A DNA stretch of 64,000 bases from Coxiellaceae bacterium (lineage in GTDB: Bacteria; Pseudomonadota; Gammaproteobacteria; Coxiellales; Coxiellaceae), in contig JARGNX010000004.1 of the NCBI GenBank assembly GCA_029210045.1, positions 51,443 to 115,442 on the forward strand, written 5' to 3'. Position numbers and translations under genes: made by a program. Positions 16,023-26,037 of the stretch are shown here, piece by piece. Within the stretch, counting starts at the first letter, position 1. Each line of letters starts with the position of its first letter. The notes below the pieces were generated by a model. The model was given only the letters and a program-made list of their open reading frames with translations. It made no database searches and was not told the DNA's origin.

Positions 16023-17585
16023 CTAAACGGTGGGTGTTTTGTATTCACTGACACTCGCAGTAAGGCTGTTGTAACAAACGGCGGCTGGATTTAGTAAATC
16101 AAAACTAGAAACTAGCGTATGCATACGCTTAGTTGTGATAGCTTTAGATTCATTTTCTGTTAAGGGTTCGTTTACGCCTGGTTTCTCAAAGCGGTCAATT
16201 AATTTATTAATAGCCGACAATTTAGTGGGTGCTCTAAATGCCTCGCTTTGAAATAAATTGAACATGCCTTTATGGTGATCGGAGCCACTCTCTATCCTTT
16301 CCTGCTCCCTAATAGCACGGTAATGTAAACAGCTTAGATACGCTTTAGCAGTTGGATCAAGTAGCCTTGATATTACAAACTCAACCCCTGGCTGCCTGCT
16401 AACTACTGCCATATGTGCCTTATATTCCTCATTGCCGTTTCTTATTTCATTCAATATCGTTAATATATCACGACTCATGCTGCGGTAATCAATTAGAGTA
16501 CCCGCATGATGCGGATAACTGCAATTGACATATAGCCTATCGACTACAAGATTTATATACGAAGCATCGCTTAATATATTTGTGCCCGGTCTGTATAATC
16601 GATCATCCTCTAAGGTCCATTGCTGAAACGCTTCTTTAGCTGGTTTTTCATATGCTGACCTAACAATTTCACCAAAATCACTGTCTGTATTTAGCATATG
16701 TTGGAATGCATCATCTTCTATTGGACGTATCCGTAATGCACTTTGCACTTTAATCGACTCGACTGCCGATATAATTACCCCTTTATATGTAGCTAATAAC
16801 TCAGTAATCGCACTTGCAATATCAACATCTGTTTGTTTTCGAATATTTAGCATTTTTCGCTTGATCAATGCGAGTTGTTGATAGGCGTCTCCTACCAACA
16901 TAGGTGCAGGTTTTAACGTGCTGATGTTTTGATAACCACGGCATAGCAATTGATGTGCATCATCAAACTCTTCACTTCTAAATGCAGTAACAGTTGACCT
17001 GGTAGCAAATGATGCATAGCGCCGCGTATCACGCATTAAGTGTAAGTATGCGTCTCTAACAGGTTCATGGTCATGAATAGGGCTTGAATTGCAATATTTA
17101 CCATCAGTGCGCTCAAGACGCATGCTAATATTAGCTGTGTTACACACGGCATAGTCGGTGCTCATTGGGTTTGCTGCATGTAAATGTAAGTGACCAGTTA
17201 GATAAGCCTGAAGCCCCGTAATAAAATTATGTAACTTATCAGGATTAGCTGGCTCAAGTAAATATATTGTAAATTGTCCATTGTCGGTAAAGCGTTCTCC
17301 CTCCCATGCGGTTTGAATAGCTGTTCTGGCGTACTTAAAAGCAAATACTACTTTATCTGCAGATTTATAATCCTTCGCCATATACTGGAAAATATACTGT
17401 TTAATAGCCATTCTAATTTCTGATGTATAGCTTGCTCGAGGGATATTAATTCGTATTTTATGCCAGTAGCCACGGCTTTGATCTGGTGGTCTGCGGACAT
17501 CTTGAATATCCGTATAGCAAACCCAGCTTTTATCTTTGGTTTTTTTTACTAAAAATTTATCTTTTTTAGGTGCTGCATCTTTCAT
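16023..17585 (-). CDS. Hypothetical 520-residue protein, effector candidate
   Basis: I do not recognise a domain. The protein is hydrophilic, has no signal peptide or membrane helix, and starts with a Lys-rich stretch (PKKDKFLVKKTKDK). Residues 40-160 look like a compact alpha/beta domain (YWHKIRINIP; GQFTIYLLEP followed by an amphipathic helix). From about 190 on it is mostly helical. It is transcribed divergently from the ADP-ribosyltransferase-like ankyrin gene across a 253-base AT-rich gap and converges on ahpD. Size, isolation and neighbour suggest a secreted effector, but there is no direct proof. Confidence 0.6.
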   Translation of the reverse strand: MKDAAPKKDKFLVKKTKDKSWVCYTDIQDVRRPPDQSRGYWHKIRINIPRASYTSEIRMAIKQYIFQYMAKDYKSADKVVFAFKYARTAIQTAWEGERFTDNGQFTIYLLEPANPDKLHNFITGLQAYLTGHLHLHAANPMSTDYAVCNTANISMRLERTDGKYCNSSPIHDHEPVRDAYLHLMRDTRRYASFATRSTVTAFRSEEFDDAHQLLCRGYQNISTLKPAPMLVGDAYQQLALIKRKMLNIRKQTDVDIASAITELLATYKGVIISAVESIKVQSALRIRPIEDDAFQHMLNTDSDFGEIVRSAYEKPAKEAFQQWTLEDDRLYRPGTNILSDASYINLVVDRLYVNCSYPHHAGTLIDYRSMSRDILTILNEIRNGNEEYKAHMAVVSRQPGVEFVISRLLDPTAKAYLSCLHYRAIREQERIESGSDHHKGMFNLFQSEAFRAPTKLSAINKLIDRFEKPGVNEPLTENESKAITTKRMHTLVSSFDLLNPAAVCYNSLTASVSEYKTPTV

Positions 17586-17838
17586 AATAATAACCTAATA
17601 AAATATGGGTTACATTACATGCTAGCATTATTTAATTATAAGAATATTAAGGAATATTATTTACAGGACATTGTAAGCCTATGAAAGTGTTAGTAATCTA
17701 AAATATTTATATCTTATATAAGTTGTAGTTATGTTTTTGCCATATGGTTGAATTTTTTGATTTAATCCATAAAATGAAACAATGATTAATTGATGATTGA
17801 TTTCTAGTAAAGAAAATATGTATGGTAGGAGAGTTTAG

Positions 17839-20800
17839 GTGCGAGAAGTAATTTATGTGGGTGGTGAGGAGAAACAAGCGTATCAATCGGAGGCATTAGA
17901 TACTGCTGTTCGTCGAGTGGGTGATGTAGATGTTGTTGATGCTATATTAGCCGATTGCCCGAAAACGGATGTTAGTAAGTTATTATGTTATGCGTTAGAG
18001 GTAAAGCAATATGATGTGGCGGCAAGCTTATATAAATTTCAGAACCGCCATTTAGACGTTCCTCAGCCAAGTGACTTATTGCAAGGCCCATCTCAAAAAA
18101 ACCGCGCACATCGTGATATTGAATACATAATGCATTGCATGTTAGGTGTGAGGTTTATATCTGTGCCATCAGATGGTGATCGTTACGCTCCCCTACCAGG
18201 TCAAGATAGTGAAGCAAAGTTTAGTGTTGATACACAGAAGCACTTATTAGCTACTTGTAGTAATGGTGTGACTTACAATGTTTCATTGGCGCTAAAATAT
18301 GCTAATTTATATTATTTTATTTTAGACTTTGTTGAACGACGTGATTTGCTATTGGCTTTCCAAAAAAGGTTGCATCATATATCTGATGAGTCCGAGTTGG
18401 GTGAGGTTAGCGCAATAGGTAGGAGAGATGCTCCACTTTATGTGCATAAAGTCGAACAAGAAGCTGTTTATCATTATACAGGCGTTTTTTTTAAGGGGAT
18501 GAATGCGCTGCTGAGAGGTGAGGCTTTAGTAGAAACAAATGTTGCAGTGTTTGAAGTAAGATTATGCCAGGTTCTATTGTCTGTCAGTATGGTTAACAAA
18601 TTGAGTGACCTTTCTGCGCGTGATTTAACGTTAGTGAGATATGAGGGAGAGGTGCCCGCTCCCGTAAGTTTAGCTATGGATGCTGGAGACCTAGTGCGGC
18701 GTAGTGGAATGAATAGTTTTTCATCTCAGCCCGACGGTGTAGCAGAGTTTTCCGGTCATCGGTCTAAAATTGTTTTGCGAGGCTCGTTGTTTGGTTCAAT
18801 AGCTAGATTTTCAAGGCTACCACAGGAAGGAGAGCATCTACTACCGCCGGGGTGTATGCAAACTGTTGATAAGGTGTTCCAAGGCGGTAAATTGGTTTAC
18901 GGCGCGAGGTTAATTTATGGGGTTATGGCCGACAATGCTGATGAATATATGGTGGATCAGGCTTTATACCAAGTTGCTATAGTTGTTAGTTATGCCTACG
19001 CGGATACACCCGATGCTTTGTTTGGTGTTAACCGTCATAATCATGCATTGAGTCATCATGTACGTGTGGTGTCTTATGTTGATGCAGTAGTGCAGTATTT
19101 TGCAAAGCATGCCGCTGATCCGTTATTTCAGCAGTATTGTAAGGGCTTGGTTGCAGAAGAAAGAAATATAATAAAAGTGTTGCTGGCATTTTCTAAGGTA
19201 GGGCGTGAATCAGAAATCGCATTTTTTGATGATCCTGGTTTGTATCAGCAATATCAAAATGCCTCTGTGGCGCATTTGATTGTTTTTTTAAAGGAAGCAT
19301 GTAATTTTGATGACGAGCGATGTCGGTTTTATGCAGAAATACTACGCTATATGGGTAACCCTGATTTTACTGAAATAGCTACTGGCAATGCGCAACAAAA
19401 ACAAGAAAAAATTTGGATTAATCATATTATTACGCTTGCACACAAGCTCGATTTGCTGAGGTGTTATGGTAAAGGTAGCTACCAGCGTAGCTTGCATGTT
19501 TATGGGGATGTGTGTGGCAGTAGCGCTGATCAAACTGTAGTTGACTTAAGTGATAGTCAATCAATCGATTTAACTAACTTAAAAAAACAAGTATGGTTAG
19601 CGCTGAAGCTCACTGGTGATCGTGTAATGTTTTCCGATATGGATATGCCAATTATTGAGTACGATGAAGCGGTATTTGCGCGTAGCAATGGTGATGTGTC
19701 CTATTGCAAAGAGAGGTGCGCGCAAGCGGCACTTATGATGAAAGTATTGGAGCAAAAGAAATCAGATGTTAATGCAATTTTTCAAAAGATGCAAACAATC
19801 CCAGGTCGTGAGTGTTTGCAGCAATTGGCACTATTGCCTAAAAATACTTTAGTTAATCAAATGAAGCGACGTGACTTTTGGGTCGCCCTATCTTGTCAGG
19901 AAACTCTGGGAATGATTTTCGAGGCGGTTAGTTATTTGGTGTGTGAGCAGCCTGACTATCCTTATGATCCTGGTGAATTGTTTGTTTACAAGGCGATACA
20001 ACGTGGCGATTGGGATAGTATTTTAAAGATTATTTCACTTGTTGGAGTGGAAAATATGTTGATGCAGCGCACCTGGCGCACTAATGTGTTTCAATTATTG
20101 TATTTTGAAGCGGTAAAAGGTGGCGATGTTGATTTATGTAAAGAGCTTGAGAAGTATCCAATAGACGTAGATGCTGATGATAATAGTTTTAATTCAGTTA
20201 TGCATTTGGCTATCATTTATTCGCAAAACGATATACTGCTGCATTTACTTGAGTTGGATGAAATTGATATTAATCATAAAGATGTCTTGTCTCGGAGTCC
20301 GCTTATGCGTGCTTTAGTTGAAGAGCAGAGATGGATGGCAAGTAAAATCTTAAGCCATCCTAAGGTGGATGTTGATCGTCAGGATGCTTATGGATGTACG
20401 CCATTGATGGCTGTTATAAGCAGTGATATAGATGATGATATGTTTGACACCATAGTTAGTCACAGAACGTTTAAAATTAATACTCAAGGTAATGATGGCT
20501 TGACTGCACTGCATTATGCTGTTTATAACAAACGCCATGCTTTTGTAGATCGACTATTGGCGCAACCTGGAATAGATTTAACTTTGACGCACAGTGAGGG
20601 CTATACGGTATTTATGTATGCAGTTGCTTCTGGTGATGTTGATGTGGTTAGAAAATTTTTACCTTTAGTAGGTTCTACTATCAATAAACAATCAGTGTTA
20701 GGTGAAACGGCGCTAATTCAAGCGCTGAAAAATTGTAATCCTGACATTATAAATATGGTGATGAGACATCCTTCTGTTGATGTAGACATAGCTGATAATG

Positions 20801-21420
20801 AGGGGCATATGCCACTATATTACGCTATTCGAATGAATGGTGTTAATGCTGTTCGTTACCTCTGTGGTAAGGTTAGTGATGTTAATGCAAGGTTTGGTAC
20901 AGCAGATGACGCACATACCGCTTTGACGTTAGCGGTAAGTATGAAACATTATGCAGTGGTTAATGTGTTATTAAGCATGACAGCAGTTGATGTAAATGTT
21001 ATGCGTAAGGGCTTGTCACCATTAATGGTGGCTGTTCAATCCGGTAATATAGTCATGGTTAAGGCTTTATTAGCGCGGCCTGATGTCAATGTTGACTTGA
21101 CCGATCTAGTTGGTCGGAATGCATTGCATCTGGCTGTTATTGAAGGTTCTGTTGAGATTGTAAATCTTTTGCTTCCTCTATCAAGCTCTGCTGTTAATGC
21201 AAAAATGAAGTATGGTAACACCCCGCTTATGATTGCAGCCATGTTATCCCGCGTTGAAATTGCCCGGGCTTTGTTGCATCATGAGGATATTGATCTTAAG
21301 GTTAGAAACGACGAAGGTAGAACGGCTGATGATGTAGCGCGAGGTCGCATTCGAGGTAAGATTACTGAAGACATGCTTATTGACGTGGATAGGGCGCCTT
21401 CGCCTCCCTCCTGCCGTTAG
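17839..21420 (+). CDS. ADP-ribosyltransferase-like domain with C-terminal ankyrin repeats; effector candidate
   Basis: A 1193-residue protein with a GTG start and an AGGAG site eight bases upstream. Residues about 205-345 resemble the arginine-type (R-S-E) ADP-ribosyltransferase fold: YHYTGVFFKGMNALLRG (211-227), a candidate first-motif arginine R267 in LVRYEG, an S-x-S-like segment FSS at 294-296, and the ExE motif E330-G-E332 followed by HLLPPG. Order and spacing fit the family. Residues about 760-1180 hold roughly a dozen ankyrin repeats with TPLM, TALHYAV and NALHLAV signatures. No signal peptide or membrane helix is seen. Ankyrins plus a toxin-type transferase point to action on host targets, possibly after VirB or another secretion route. 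Activity is inferred only from motifs. Confidence 0.82.
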   Translation: MREVIYVGGEEKQAYQSEALDTAVRRVGDVDVVDAILADCPKTDVSKLLCYALEVKQYDVAASLYKFQNRHLDVPQPSDLLQGPSQKNRAHRDIEYIMHCMLGVRFISVPSDGDRYAPLPGQDSEAKFSVDTQKHLLATCSNGVTYNVSLALKYANLYYFILDFVERRDLLLAFQKRLHHISDESELGEVSAIGRRDAPLYVHKVEQEAVYHYTGVFFKGMNALLRGEALVETNVAVFEVRLCQVLLSVSMVNKLSDLSARDLTLVRYEGEVPAPVSLAMDAGDLVRRSGMNSFSSQPDGVAEFSGHRSKIVLRGSLFGSIARFSRLPQEGEHLLPPGCMQTVDKVFQGGKLVYGARLIYGVMADNADEYMVDQALYQVAIVVSYAYADTPDALFGVNRHNHALSHHVRVVSYVDAVVQYFAKHAADPLFQQYCKGLVAEERNIIKVLLAFSKVGRESEIAFFDDPGLYQQYQNASVAHLIVFLKEACNFDDERCRFYAEILRYMGNPDFTEIATGNAQQKQEKIWINHIITLAHKLDLLRCYGKGSYQRSLHVYGDVCGSSADQTVVDLSDSQSIDLTNLKKQVWLALKLTGDRVMFSDMDMPIIEYDEAVFARSNGDVSYCKERCAQAALMMKVLEQKKSDVNAIFQKMQTIPGRECLQQLALLPKNTLVNQMKRRDFWVALSCQETLGMIFEAVSYLVCEQPDYPYDPGELFVYKAIQRGDWDSILKIISLVGVENMLMQRTWRTNVFQLLYFEAVKGGDVDLCKELEKYPIDVDADDNSFNSVMHLAIIYSQNDILLHLLELDEIDINHKDVLSRSPLMRALVEEQRWMASKILSHPKVDVDRQDAYGCTPLMAVISSDIDDDMFDTIVSHRTFKINTQGNDGLTALHYAVYNKRHAFVDRLLAQPGIDLTLTHSEGYTVFMYAVASGDVDVVRKFLPLVGSTINKQSVLGETALIQALKNCNPDIINMVMRHPSVDVDIADNEGHMPLYYAIRMNGVNAVRYLCGKVSDVNARFGTADDAHTALTLAVSMKHYAVVNVLLSMTAVDVNVMRKGLSPLMVAVQSGNIVMVKALLARPDVNVDLTDLVGRNALHLAVIEGSVEIVNLLLPLSSSAVNAKMKYGNTPLMIAAMLSRVEIARALLHHEDIDLKVRNDEGRTADDVARGRIRGKITEDMLIDVDRAPSPPSCR

Positions 21421-21609
21421 TAAGCGTGCATACCAAAGCTTTTCGCACCCGTATCATGTCAGCCACGTGATACGCAGTAAGTATCTGTAATTGCATTACT
21501 TTTAGGTCGCTCGGCTACCGAGAGGTATGTGGCTATGCCTTGCTCACGGAGGGTTGGTCTCGTATTAAGTGCGATAGCATGAAAATAGTAAGCTGCGATC
21601 TTTACAGTC

Positions 21610-21618
21610 TGGTATAAT
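21610..21618 (+). promoter_or_regulatory. Extended -10 promoter element for the GT39 gene
   Basis: TGGTATAAT fits the extended -10 consensus TGnTATAAT; no good -35 is seen. Transcription would start near 21625, after the first in-frame ATG at 21617, which supports a start at 21680. The 21421-21600 stretch upstream has no ORF but holds two short hairpins (CGTATCA/TGATACG at 21450-21474 and CTCGG/CCGAG near 21515-21527); their role is unknown. Confidence 0.45.
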
Positions 21619-21679
21619 GGCGCAATTTGACAGCAGCACCTATATCAATGATTACGTGACCTTCATAGTTACGAGGAAA

Positions 21680-23155
21680 ATGTTAGTAATGAAGCAAGAT
21701 TTACAAAGTGTAACGCCAAGCTCGCATCAACTCTGGTCATTGGTTTTAATATACATTGGACTGTGGGCGCTCATCCCCAGTTTGTTTTTGCATGGCATGT
21801 ATTTGGATTCGTCAGAAAATATTGCTTGGGCGATGCATTTGGCTTGGGGTAACTATAAGCACCCGCCTTTAGGTGCTTGGTTGATGCGAGCTGCATTAAC
21901 GGTGATGCCCACAGCACTGAGTGCTGTAGTTTTCTTGAGTGCCGCTTGTGTGCTAACGATGTATGTCTATTTGTATCGTTTAGGGCGTGAGTTGATGTCG
22001 CCATCGCGCACCTTATTTGCCATCTTAATGACATCGACGCTTTATTATTTTAATTCACGTAGCTTGCAGTTTAATCAGAATGTGTTGATGTTGCCGTTGT
22101 GGGCTGCGATGGGGTATTACTTTTATCAGAGTCTGCAACATAACCAAGCTAAGTATTGGGCACTATTAGGTGTTGTGACGGGCTTGGCCGTGTTGGCGAA
22201 ATATGAAACGGCAGTATTGATTATTGTATGCTTAGCGTATTTGGCTTGTCACTACAAAAAAGCCTATACCAAGTACTTATTATTAACGGCGGTGATAGCG
22301 CTATTATTAGTGGCCCCGAATTTTTATTGGGTAGTAGAGCACAATTATTTACCCTTACACTATATGAATGCGCGTGGTGATACGGCTAATCCTAGTTGGT
22401 ATGCGTTGCATGTAAAGGCGCCGTTACAGTATGTAGGCTCGCAGTTGCCGCTGATGATTTACCCGGTATTGTTTGCGATATTAATTGGCAAAAAGAATCA
22501 GCAGTTAAGCGCTTCTAATAAATGGTTTAGCAGGGCGTTAGGTTATGGGCCATTTATATTAGTATTAATAATTAGTGTGGTGGTTGGTATGAATATACCA
22601 ACTGAGTGGTCATTTCCGTTTTACATTTTTACCACATTGGCTGCAGTGAATTTATTTAAATTGGATATTAATGATCGTCGTCTCAAGTGGGCAATTGGTG
22701 TAGCGATTGGATTGCATGTGGCGATATTTAGTTATTATGTGCTGACGATGCATACCAAGCGTACCGTGTCGGCATTAAATAAGCCGGCAGCGGCGATTGC
22801 GCAAGCCGCGAGTGACTATTGGCAGCATGCGGTGCCCAATAAGCCACTGCAGCTGGTGGTCGGTGATGATTACTTTTTAGGCTTGATTCCTGCTTTTGAG
22901 CAAGCTAAGCCACAAGCGATATTAAATTATTCATTTGAAGACAGTCCATATTTGGATCCTCAGCGGGCAGCAAAAGAAGGTGCGATTAATATCGTATTTG
23001 ACTGTCCACAAGCACAACCCAGACGCCTTAAGCGTTTATTTCCACACAATAAAATCAGTACGATTAAGTGCTTTACCACCAAGACAGTGAATACCTTTCA
23101 CCCTCGTGACTTCCGGTTTGGGGTTTATATTGTCTACCCCCAGCAATATGTCTAA
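21680..23155 (+). CDS. GT39/PMT-ArnT family membrane glycosyltransferase
   Basis: An integral membrane glycosyltransferase that would use a polyprenyl-phosphate sugar donor. About 491 residues. The first periplasmic loop has the acidic LDSSENIAWAMHLA segment and KHPPLGAWLM (about 50-75), the usual GT39 signature. Some nine to ten membrane helices follow, then a soluble C-terminal domain from about 375. The frame opens at 21617, but ATG 21680 after GAGG is preferred because a promoter -10 overlaps the earlier ATG; ATG 21689 is also possible. The acceptor (lipid A, another lipid or protein) is unknown. It stands alone just before ssrA. Confidence 0.87.
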   Translation: MLVMKQDLQSVTPSSHQLWSLVLIYIGLWALIPSLFLHGMYLDSSENIAWAMHLAWGNYKHPPLGAWLMRAALTVMPTALSAVVFLSAACVLTMYVYLYRLGRELMSPSRTLFAILMTSTLYYFNSRSLQFNQNVLMLPLWAAMGYYFYQSLQHNQAKYWALLGVVTGLAVLAKYETAVLIIVCLAYLACHYKKAYTKYLLLTAVIALLLVAPNFYWVVEHNYLPLHYMNARGDTANPSWYALHVKAPLQYVGSQLPLMIYPVLFAILIGKKNQQLSASNKWFSRALGYGPFILVLIISVVVGMNIPTEWSFPFYIFTTLAAVNLFKLDINDRRLKWAIGVAIGLHVAIFSYYVLTMHTKRTVSALNKPAAAIAQAASDYWQHAVPNKPLQLVVGDDYFLGLIPAFEQAKPQAILNYSFEDSPYLDPQRAAKEGAINIVFDCPQAQPRRLKRLFPHNKISTIKCFTTKTVNTFHPRDFRFGVYIVYPQQYV

Positions 23156-23196
23156 AAACAACTGGTTAAACAGCTGTATTTTTTGATGGGTTTTGT

Positions 23197-23202
23197 TATA
23201 AT
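23197..23202 (+). promoter_or_regulatory. -10 box of the ssrA promoter
   Basis: A perfect TATAAT lies 12 bases before the mature tmRNA 5' end. No convincing -35 hexamer is present at 16-18 bases upstream. Confidence 0.55.
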
Positions 23203-23213
23203 TTGCCCACTCT

Positions 23214-23625
23214 GGGGGCGATCTGGCTTCGACGTGGATTACAAAACCTGAGGTGCATGTCGAGCGGTTCATCTGACTCGTTAAACTGAGGTGAAAACTT
23301 ATAGTTGCAAATACTAAGCAACCTGCTGCAAACGACGAACTTTGGGCGGTAGCTGTTTAATCAGTAATCATCCAAGTTTGTTTGCCGCTTAATAACCGGC
23401 AGCAGTCTACTGCTTCTTTGTGCTTATGCAGAGAAGGTCAGTAGTCAGATTCATAAGATCGTAGTTGGGCATCGCCTATGACCTAGCTATTAAACCAACA
23501 AGGCTCGCTACTAGGTTTACCCTGACTGTCGGGTGCTTAGTAGTTAAATTAATGACAGATCTAAGCATGTAGAGCCGATGGCGGAGGATTTGCGGACGCG
23601 GGTTCGATCCCCGCCGCCTCCACCA
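23214..23625 (+). ncRNA. ssrA: tmRNA
   Basis: Transfer-messenger RNA for rescue of stalled ribosomes, about 412 nt. The 5' GGGGGCG pairs with the 3' CGCCTCC, followed by ACCA with CCA encoded in the gene. The conserved 5' block (TCTGGCTTCGACG, then GGTGCATGTCGAG) and 3' T-arm (GCGGGTTCGATCCCCGC) are present. The tag frame runs from the GCA at 23307, after ATAGTT, to TAA at 23358-23360 and encodes ANTKQPAANDELWAVAV. This is longer than the ten-residue E. coli tag and ends in VAV rather than LAA. Pseudoknot regions follow. SmpB is encoded at about 51.3-51.8 kb. Confidence 0.97.
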
Positions 23626-23633
23626 GAATAAAA

Positions 23634-23661
23634 AAAGGGTCCCATAGGGACCCTTTTTTTT
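23634..23661 (+). terminator. Rho-independent terminator of ssrA
   Basis: GGGTCCC (23637-23643) and GGGACCC (23647-23653) form a perfect stem with loop ATA, flanked by an A-run before and eight Ts after (23654-23661). It is a textbook terminator ending the tmRNA transcript. Confidence 0.93.
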
Positions 23662-23687
23662 GCATATGCAACCTAGGAATAACTGTT

Positions 23688-24647
23688 ATGTATTTACTGG
23701 ATGGTTCATCTAAAAAAAAGCACCAGCGACCCATAAAGTTTGCATTTATTTTGCTCGAACAGTTTACCTTACTACCATTCGCGGGATTTATTGATACCTT
23801 ACGTCTTGCGGCTGATGAAAATGATAACAGCCAACAAATTCATTGTAATTGGACTATTTTGGGCAAGCCTGGCAAGGCAATTACCTCAAGCTGCGGTGTA
23901 GAGGTTCAAGCTTGGCAAGATTTTGAAGCGCCTTCGTCTTTTGATTATATTGTTATTGTCGGAGGGTTGTTAAAACAGGGTCACTCTACGGCTACAAAAG
24001 AGATTCATCGTTATTTACAGCTTGCCGAAAAACAAAGGACAACGCTTATTGGTTTATGTACGGGTTCTTTTGCGTTAATAGAAGCTGGCTTGATGAATAA
24101 TCGTCGTTGTTGTGTTAGCTGGATGCATTATCAAGACCTTGTTAGTAGGCATAAAGAGGTGATTGCTGTTATTAAACAGCGTTACCTTGATAGTGGTAAT
24201 ATCATTACATGTGCAGGTGGAATCGCAGCGATAGATGTTGCAGCGATGTTAATTGAGCGCCACCTCAATAAGTCGCTAGCGATGAAGAGTTTGCGCATTA
24301 TGGTGATGGACGCTTGTCGGCAGAACACTTCGCCACAGCCGATACATGATGCAGAAATCAAAAATCCTATTGTTCGTAAAACGTTACTGTTATTAGAGCA
24401 AAATCTATCTACGCCGTTAAGCTCAGAGGAGTTAGCTGCACATGTTAATATTTCCAAACGACAACTTGAAAGAATATTTTCACAAGAACTAGGGGTAAGT
24501 TTGCAAAAATTTTATCGCAAGGCTCGTTTAGTGTATGGACGTTGGTTGTTAGATAATACTACTAAAAGTATGGCGGATGTTGCACTGGAATGTGGATTTA
24601 TTGATAGCTCTCACTTCTCTCGCGCCTATAAGCAGGCTTTTAAATAA
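23688..24647 (+). CDS. GlxA-type AraC family regulator (DJ-1/PfpI domain plus HTH)
   Basis: A 319-residue transcription factor. Residues about 15-190 form a DJ-1/PfpI glutaminase-like sensor with the nucleophile-elbow motif GLCTGSFALIEAGL (near 124-137). Residues about 225-319 form the AraC DNA-binding domain with two helix-turn-helix motifs (SSEELAAHVNISKRQLERIF and MADVALECGFIDSSHFSRAY). Members of this subfamily, such as GbdR and SouR of Pseudomonas, respond to glycine betaine, dimethylglycine or sarcosine. The gene stands directly upstream of soxBDAG on the same strand, so it is probably the activator of that operon. Confidence 0.88.
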   Translation: MYLLDGSSKKKHQRPIKFAFILLEQFTLLPFAGFIDTLRLAADENDNSQQIHCNWTILGKPGKAITSSCGVEVQAWQDFEAPSSFDYIVIVGGLLKQGHSTATKEIHRYLQLAEKQRTTLIGLCTGSFALIEAGLMNNRRCCVSWMHYQDLVSRHKEVIAVIKQRYLDSGNIITCAGGIAAIDVAAMLIERHLNKSLAMKSLRIMVMDACRQNTSPQPIHDAEIKNPIVRKTLLLLEQNLSTPLSSEELAAHVNISKRQLERIFSQELGVSLQKFYRKARLVYGRWLLDNTTKSMADVALECGFIDSSHFSRAYKQAFK

Positions 24648-24768
24648 TAGGCAAATGATATGTCTCTTTTTTACTGTATTTTGTCGTTTTTATCCTATCT
24701 TCATTCGCTTTCGCGTGTTGAAATGATTCGCAGCGAACAGTCATTTTACTTCATTTATAGGAAATTCG

Positions 24769-26019
24769 ATGAAAAAGTATTCGGTATGGAGCCTGGTTAA
24801 AAATACATTATCGTTTAATGAGAATTGGCAGAAAGTTTGGCGTAGTCCTGAACCGAAAAAAGAATACGATATAGTTATCGTTGGCGGCGGTGGGCATGGT
24901 CTTGCTACTGCTTATTATTTAGCTAAAGAACATGGCATAACCAATGTCGCGGTAATTGAAAAAGGCTACCTGGGTGGTGGCAATACCGCCAGAAATACGA
25001 CAGTGGTTCGGTCAAATTACTTGTGGGATGAATCATCGAGGCTATATGAGCACTCTATGAAGCTGTGGGAAGGGCTATCACAAGACTTAAACTACAATGT
25101 AATGTTTTCGCAACGCGGCGTTTTAAATTTAGGCCATTCATTGCAGGATATGCGTGATATTAATAGGCGAGTTAGTGCAAATTGTTTAAATGGCATTGAT
25201 GGTGAAGTCTTAACGCCTAAACAAATAAAAAATATTGTACCATTAATTAATATTTCACCAGATATTCGATACCCAATACTGGGTGCTTCATGGCAACCAC
25301 GTGGTGGTGTTGCACGGCATGATGCAGTGGCTTGGGGTTTTGCGCGAGCGGCTGATGCTTTAGGTGTCGATATTATTCAACAAAATGAAGTCTTAGAAAT
25401 CGCGCATGAAAATAATAGCATTGTTGGCGTGAATACAAAAAAAGGATTTATCAAAGCAAAGCAAGTGGCTTGTACTGTTGCTGGAAATTCATCTGATGTA
25501 GCAAGAATGGCAGGTTTATCGCTACCTATTGAATCACACCCTTTACAGGCATTAGTGTCTGAACCGTTAGCGCCTATTCTAGATACAGTGGTGATGTCTA
25601 ATGCTGTACATGCCTATATCAGCCAATCAGATAAAGGGGATTTGGTTATTGGCGCGGGGATAGACAGATACAATGGCTATGGTCAACGTGGTTCATTTAG
25701 CGTGATTGAACATACGTTGGCAGCTATTTGTGAAATGTTCCCATGCTTTTCTCGTGTGCGAATGAACAGACAATGGGGTGGAATAGTTGATACAACACCC
25801 GATGCTTGTCCCATTATTTCTGAAACAACTATTAAAGGGCTTTATTTTAATTGCGGCTGGGGAACGGGTGGTTTTAAGGCAACGCCAGGATCAGGTCATG
25901 TGTTTGCATCCATGCTGGCAAATAAAGATGTTCCAATTTTGGCTAAACCTTTTAGTTTGGATAGGTTTTATTCTGGCGCACTGATTGATGAGCATGGTGC
26001 TGCTGGTGTTGCGCATTAA
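24769..26019 (+). CDS. soxB: Sarcosine oxidase beta subunit
   Basis: The catalytic flavoprotein subunit of heterotetrameric sarcosine oxidase, which demethylates sarcosine to glycine and yields hydrogen peroxide and a one-carbon unit on folate. The FAD-binding Rossmann motif [15 protein letters not shown] starts at about residue 38. The [15 protein letters not shown] block and the C-terminal [20 protein letters not shown] are typical. The 416-residue length is normal. It is the first of four genes in the usual B-D-A-G order, with a GGAAA ribosome site before ATG 24769. Confidence 0.95.
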   Translation: MKKYSVWSLVKNTLSFNENWQKVWRSPEPKKEYDIVIVGGGGHGLATAYYLAKEHGITNVAVIEKGYLGGGNTARNTTVVRSNYLWDESSRLYEHSMKLWEGLSQDLNYNVMFSQRGVLNLGHSLQDMRDINRRVSANCLNGIDGEVLTPKQIKNIVPLINISPDIRYPILGASWQPRGGVARHDAVAWGFARAADALGVDIIQQNEVLEIAHENNSIVGVNTKKGFIKAKQVACTVAGNSSDVARMAGLSLPIESHPLQALVSEPLAPILDTVVMSNAVHAYISQSDKGDLVIGAGIDRYNGYGQRGSFSVIEHTLAAICEMFPCFSRVRMNRQWGGIVDTTPDACPIISETTIKGLYFNCGWGTGGFKATPGSGHVFASMLANKDVPILAKPFSLDRFYSGALIDEHGAAGVAH

Positions 26020-26037
26020 AATATAGGATGTTTATAA

